10,100 bases of DNA from JAEXNA01 sp041676625. GTDB lineage: Bacteria > Vulcanimicrobiota > Xenobia > Xenobiales > JADMJV01. The notes under the pieces are model-generated. The model ran no database searches and was not told the DNA's origin. It was given only the letters and a program-made list of their open reading frames with translations. The stretch's first letter is position 1. Each line of letters opens with the position of its first letter. A program made the position numbers and the translations under genes. The DNA lies in assembly GCA_041676625.1 (NCBI GenBank), contig JBAYRN010000165.1, positions 1 to 10,100 of the forward strand. Direction: 5' to 3'. Positions 7,401 through 10,100 of the stretch are shown here, one piece after another.

Positions 7401-9301
7401 GTCTGGGCGATATGTCGGGAGACGTGTTCGGAAACGGCATGCTCTACACCGATAAGATCCGTCTGCAAGCGGCCTTCAACCACTTACACATCTTCATCGA
7501 CCCGAACCCGGATGCGGCGGCCACTTACGCCGAGCGAAAGCGGCTCTTCGAGCTGCCCAGATCGGCCTGGACCGACTTCAACAAAGATCTGATCTCGGCC
7601 GGTGGCGGGGTTTTTGAAAGAGCCGCCAAGTCCATTAAGCTCAGCCCGGAGATCCAGGAATTGCTGGGAACCGATCGGGAGGAGATGAACGGTCAGGAGT
7701 TGATCAAGACGGTCTTGTCGATGCGTGTAGATCTCCTCTGGAACGGTGGTATCGGGACTTACGTACGCCACTCCGAGGAGTCCAACGCCGATGTGGGTGA
7801 TAGCTCGAACGACGCGGTGCGAATCTCCGCTGCTCAGTTGCGAGCCCGGGTGGTGGGAGAAGGCGGCAACGGCGGTTTCACTCAGTTGGCTCGGATCGAG
7901 TACGCCCGAAGCGGTGGGCGCATCAATACCGACGCCATCGACAACTCGGCCGGAGTGGATATGAGCGATCACGAGGTCAACATCAAGGTCCTGCTCCAAC
8001 CCCTGGTGTCTCACGGCGATCTCAGCTTCGATAAGCGCAATGAGATCCTGGGCAGCATGACCGATGAGGTGAGCCAGTTGGTCTTGAAGGATAACTACTG
8101 GCAGTCCCTCTGTCTCTCCATCGCCGAGATGCGCTCCCGGGAAGACCTGGAGCTGTTCTCTACCCTGATGGACTATCTGGCCGAGCGCGGTCCCCTGGAC
8201 AAAGAGGTGGAGTACCTGCCCGATCTTCGGGCGGTTCAGGAGAGGATGCGGGCCGGTGCCGGATTTACTCGCCCCGAACTTGCCATCATCCTGGCCTACA
8301 CCAAGATGGGGATCTTCCGTCGGATTTTGGAGACGGACTTTCCGGACGAGCCGCTGTTTCAGCACTACTTGCTGGACTACTTCCCCTCCCAACTCCGGGA
8401 GAACTACGCGGATCGCATTAAGAAGCACTCGTTGCGTCGGGAGATCATAGCCACCCAGTTTACCAACGTGGTGGTGGATCTGCTGGGCATAACCTTCGTC
8501 CATCGAACCATCCGGGATACCGGTGCCACTCCTATCCAGGTGATTCGGGCGGGCCTGGCGGCCCTGGAACTGGTGGATGCCAAGGAGTTTCTGGCCAAGC
8601 TCGGTGAGTTCGACCGAAAAGTTTCCGCTCAGACCTTCTACGACATCCTATCCGGTTTGGTGCGGGCGCTGGAAAACGTGGTCAACTGGATCTTGCTGAC
8701 CGACGCAGATCTCTCGAGTCTCTCGCAGTTCATTGGAAACTACAAGGAAAGGCTGAAAGAGCTGCGTCAGGGCTTGCAGGGCATTCTGCCTCCGGCCCAG
8801 CAGGAGCGTCTGTCCGGTCTTCAGACCCGCTTCGTGGGGCAAGGATTCTCGGACGAGTTCGCCGCCTACGTGGCCTCCCTGGACTACGTTCCCAGCGGGA
8901 TCGGGATCGTGGACAACGCCCGAATCGCCGACATTCCTCTCGACGAGGCGGCCTCTCGGTACTACGAGGTCGGTGAGAAGCTTCAGATCGCCTGGCTGCG
9001 GGAGCGTCTGCGCAAGGTACACACCAAAGACAAATGGCAAACCATCGCCATCGTGGGTTTGATGTCGGACCTTCGCCAGATCCAATTGCGCCTCTCTCTG
9101 ACCGACGTGGATCTCAACCGGCTGCCCGGTAATCCGGTGGCCCGGTACGAGCAGTTCCTGGCTGAGATCGTCAATGAAGATGCCTTTGGCCAGGCCAGCG
9201 GAGACGTATTGGCACGGCTGCTCGCGCAGATCGCCGAGGGCGCTCGGCGCAAAGCTCTGGAAGGCTCGGTGGAACTGGAGCCCGTGCCCGCCGCGCATTA
9301 G
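4484..9301 (+). CDS. gdhB: NAD-specific glutamate dehydrogenase, 180-kDa class (L-GDH / Bac_GDH)
   Basis: 1605 residues, the normal size of the large NAD-dependent class known from Streptomyces, Pseudomonas and Caulobacter. It oxidatively deaminates glutamate to 2-oxoglutarate and ammonia in the cytoplasm, mainly for catabolism. The N-terminal part carries the regulatory ACT-like modules: DRPFIVDSVSHEF (94-106), an IHPIL segment near 114, WLDNHHFVFLGYR (218-230) and LDYIGLKKFDDDLNLIGEA. The catalytic core follows from about 700: HLRGGAVARGGLRWSDR from about 797, KTQMTKNAVIVPVGSKGG with Lys826, Lys831 and Lys841, FWLGDAFASGGS, GDMSGDVFGNG (975-985), HIFIDPNPD from 1002, DLLWNGGIGTYV from 1083, GEGGNGG (1125-1131) and NTDAIDNSAGVD. 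The C-terminal helical part includes TRPELAIILAYTK and LRREIIATQFTN. The usual GEGGNLG reads GEGGNGG; otherwise the core looks intact. Probably monocistronic: own leader, terminator directly after. The gdhB symbol follows the Pseudomonas name for this class. Confidence 0.96.
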   Translation: MRTKLERVDEQLTRHASEKDAEFYREFSKKIFGKASSGFLDCHDPETLAAILRGAFKFMEKKDPHEIKIRALNPRYEVEGWESPKTALEISMSDRPFIVDSVSHEFKRMGLDVHYLIHPILRVQRDKSGQMLKEFDDKKGDVEVYELYLIEQVPEEQHEELIRRVRAILEDVKLATDDYQAMRQKVEELSQGLTSIAEKQKDSSQAAAIQECEEFLRWLDNHHFVFLGYREYDIEEQDGARTLQIHPDSSLGILRDLGGSRFETPVPFDEVSENLKQRVTGGPLIIVTKASRESTIHRPVKLDYIGLKKFDDDLNLIGEARFVGLFTSNALTTPVKEIPILRRRLDEVLMLDQAITGSHDFKQIVTIFNSMPREELFWSESDVLHRDIRTIMTMQQERDVRLTLRPDPLHRGALVMVIMPRDRFNTEVRHRVQEHLEQTFQADHCDYQLSMGEDEDQVRFHFFLTTDVDLSSVDLHELETKVVDMTRTWNDRLNERLVVAYGDAGLKMGENFVRSFPEGYMANTSFGMAVKDIENLTERIAQDEDYRVGIFNPTDSQFDEDATSVRIYHTHETLVLSEVLPILENLGLRVLLQSSYQLEFKYEGQERKSTIDVFRVQERLTKQPVDLRAHQESLMAAMTALLSKQAENHPLNGLVLAGGLSWREVSLLRTYQAYLSQVHVSTSRQFITRTLLAHPECASLIYRYFEAKFRPDFSDREKIMKQRREEFFDSLNGVRSLAYDSTLRALFNLVEATLRTNFFLNKDFISHKISSREVLEMPEPRPLYEIVVVGRDMEGIHLRGGAVARGGLRWSDRPDDYRTEVLGLMKTQMTKNAVIVPVGSKGGFVIKNAPLQREELMAYVQEQYKTFIRGLLDLTDNNKSGKVLHPAGLVIYDQPDPYLVVAADKGTATFSDIANSISAEYDFWLGDAFASGGSHGYDHKKQGITARGAWECVKRHFFELGVNVMKDEFTVVGLGDMSGDVFGNGMLYTDKIRLQAAFNHLHIFIDPNPDAAATYAERKRLFELPRSAWTDFNKDLISAGGGVFERAAKSIKLSPEIQELLGTDREEMNGQELIKTVLSMRVDLLWNGGIGTYVRHSEESNADVGDSSNDAVRISAAQLRARVVGEGGNGGFTQLARIEYARSGGRINTDAIDNSAGVDMSDHEVNIKVLLQPLVSHGDLSFDKRNEILGSMTDEVSQLVLKDNYWQSLCLSIAEMRSREDLELFSTLMDYLAERGPLDKEVEYLPDLRAVQERMRAGAGFTRPELAIILAYTKMGIFRRILETDFPDEPLFQHYLLDYFPSQLRENYADRIKKHSLRREIIATQFTNVVVDLLGITFVHRTIRDTGATPIQVIRAGLAALELVDAKEFLAKLGEFDRKVSAQTFYDILSGLVRALENVVNWILLTDADLSSLSQFIGNYKERLKELRQGLQGILPPAQQERLSGLQTRFVGQGFSDEFAAYVASLDYVPSGIGIVDNARIADIPLDEAASRYYEVGEKLQIAWLRERLRKVHTKDKWQTIAIVGLMSDLRQIQLRLSLTDVDLNRLPGNPVARYEQFLAEIVNEDAFGQASGDVLARLLAQIAEGARRKALEGSVELEPVPAAH

Positions 9302-9315
9302 ACACTGGGTCTGAG

Positions 9316-9356
9316 AAGGAGGTTGCTGATCATTTCGATCAGTGACCTCCTTTTTT
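9316..9356 (+). terminator. Intrinsic terminator after glutamate dehydrogenase
   Basis: Arms 9316-9331 and 9337-9352 pair over 16 bp, with two adjacent G-U wobbles in the middle and a 5-base loop (ATTTC). A run of six T (9351-9356) follows. It starts 14 bases after the dehydrogenase stop. The - strand pseudopilin gene ends inside the T-run (TAA at 9357-9355). For that strand the hairpin is followed only by TTCTC, so it would terminate less well in that direction. Confidence 0.88.
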
Positions 9357-9882
9357 AGTAGCGCGGCATGTTGATGGTTCGATGGATGAACTGATCGGAA
9401 CGAGTCTCGGAGTGGGAGTAGAGCGCCACGCTCAATAGGTAACCCTTGGGTTCAGGAGGAGGGCTGCGGTCCGGCTCTTCGGTCAGGAAGCGAAAGATGG
9501 TGTGTTCTCCCTCTCTGGTGGGAAGTAGCATCTCTTTCTTGCTCTGGTGGAGCAAGACAACCCCCTCGGCGGTGGACACGAGTTGGGCCGGATTGAGTGA
9601 ATAGTTGGGAAAGCCTTTCCGCACCGGTAGTCCTTCGTCTAACACGTGAAAGGTGATCAGTCGTGCTTCGAGTTGAACGACTCTGGCTTCTCTCAGGACC
9701 TGCTCGATCTTTTCCATGCCGATGCTGAAGCGCCGGAGTCTTTCAGACTGCTCGTCTTTCTTGGAACTAACCGCGACCGCATTGATATAAAAGCTCAGCA
9801 CAGCCAGCATCACCATGGCCAGCAGTCCCGAGGCTACCAACACCTCGATCAGAGTGACTCCTCTTGCCCGTCCTGTTCTCAA
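9355..9882 (-). CDS. Minor pseudopilin with prepilin cleavage/methylation signal (PilW/GspJ-like)
   Basis: 175 residues from a TTG at 9882. The start is chosen because it overlaps the TGA of the upstream gene (TTGA) and gives a short basic leader, MRTGRARG, followed by VTLIEVLVASGLLAMVMLAV. That is a class III prepilin signal: Gly8 before the PilD-type cleavage point, Glu at +5 and a hydrophobic helix of about 20 residues. Valine replaces the usual Phe or Met at +1. Reading further upstream gives longer N-termini that bury the leader and overlap a well-coded gene in another frame. The body (SERLRRFSIGMEKIEQVLREA, then a strand-rich half ending NMPRY) resembles minor pseudopilins that start or prime a type IV pilus or type II secretion pseudopilus. 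Which system, and whether it is PilW, GspJ or another, cannot be told without the rest of the cluster. Confidence 0.8.
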   Translation of the reverse strand: MRTGRARGVTLIEVLVASGLLAMVMLAVLSFYINAVAVSSKKDEQSERLRRFSIGMEKIEQVLREARVVQLEARLITFHVLDEGLPVRKGFPNYSLNPAQLVSTAEGVVLLHQSKKEMLLPTREGEHTIFRFLTEEPDRSPPPEPKGYLLSVALYSHSETRSDQFIHRTINMPRY

Positions 9883-10100
9883 TATTCGGCCCAAGAGTAG
9901 CGGAAAGGAGATTTCGGGATGTTGGGCCGCATATCGGTTGTTTCGGTCATGTTGGTCAGATATTCCCCGGGATAAGCGGTCAGCCAAGCCGCATTGCCTG
10001 GATTGACGGCGGTGTTGAGCTGGTAGAGATTGGGTACGCCCCCCACCGGCGTATGGGGCTGTCCGGATACAGAGGAGTTTTTCCCCAGCATCAGTCTGGA
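9879..10100 (-). CDS. 3' end of an unidentified gene preceding the pseudopilin (partial)
   Basis: The frame is open from the right edge of the window to TGA at 9881-9879, giving the last 73 residues of a protein whose start is outside. Codons are strongly G/C-ending, which supports real coding. An internal ATG at 10091 is probably not the start, as the frame continues beyond it. Visible content is polar and rich in Pro, Asn and Tyr (VGGVPNLYQLNT, NPGNAAWLTAYPGEY, ending SPFRYSWAEY), with no membrane segment. The four-base TTGA overlap with the pseudopilin gene indicates an operon with coupled translation, so another pseudopilin such as a PilV/GspI-like protein is the likeliest identity. That is inference from context only. 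Confidence 0.65.
   Translation of the reverse strand, partial: SRLMLGKNSSVSGQPHTPVGGVPNLYQLNTAVNPGNAAWLTAYPGEYLTNMTETTDMRPNIPKSPFRYSWAEY

Noticed and set aside
7484..8503. Long open frame on the - strand opposite glutamate dehydrogenase (339 codons), with another at 6578-7483
   Set aside because: They lie wholly inside an unambiguous dehydrogenase gene. The products are rich in His, Val and Gln with no recognisable domain, as expected for antisense shadows of GC-rich codons.
9883..9987. N-terminal extension of the pseudopilin to a start at 9987
   Set aside because: It overlaps the well-coded upstream gene in another frame and would bury the prepilin leader more than 35 residues in.
2519..9987. 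A DNA-uptake/competence locus suggested by cinA and pseudopilin genes in one window
   Set aside because: They are separated by unrelated genes on different strands, no com genes are seen, and CinA's established role is in pyridine nucleotide recycling.

Overview
The window comes from a diderm bacterium with moderately high GC and G/C-rich third codon positions. It carries exported proteins with Sec signal peptides, a 180-kDa-class glutamate dehydrogenase and pseudopilin genes. The CinA N-terminus (a KTDTN segment in place of the usual GTELLLG-type opening) recalls Acidobacteriota-like versions, but that is memory of family variants and the phylum is not settled here. No mobile element, CRISPR array, tRNA or rRNA was seen.

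Layout. Positions 1-189 are a leader region with two small inverted repeats and a possible divergent start at the left edge. Positions 190-2215 hold a likely two-gene + strand operon: an exported plant-type asparaginase/isoaspartyl peptidase, then a secreted PDZ protein shaped like a carboxy-terminal processing protease. The second protein has lost both catalytic residues. A strong hairpin terminator (2231-2272) closes this unit. Next come a possible 55-residue ORF (2312-2479) and a full two-domain cinA (2519-3766). cinA converges on a MarR-family regulator on the - strand (3759-4208), and the two genes overlap in an 8-bp palindrome that encodes the end of both. The MarR gene is divergent from a 1605-codon NAD-glutamate dehydrogenase (4484-9301). 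Their AT-rich intergenic region holds two related inverted repeats that are candidate operators. A terminator (9316-9356) follows the dehydrogenase. The right end carries two - strand genes, a minor pseudopilin and the 3' end of the gene before it, joined by a TTGA start/stop overlap.

How the genes may work together. The asparaginase (aspartate plus ammonia from asparagine or isoaspartyl peptides outside the cytoplasm) and the glutamate dehydrogenase (glutamate to 2-oxoglutarate plus ammonia) both fit growth on amino acids, with the MarR protein a plausible local regulator of the dehydrogenase. CinA serves NAD salvage and cleanup. The pseudopilins belong to a separate type IV pilus or type II secretion cluster continuing past the window. 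I do not see a clear new multi-gene system. The most unusual element is the catalytically dead CtpA-like protein coupled to the asparaginase.
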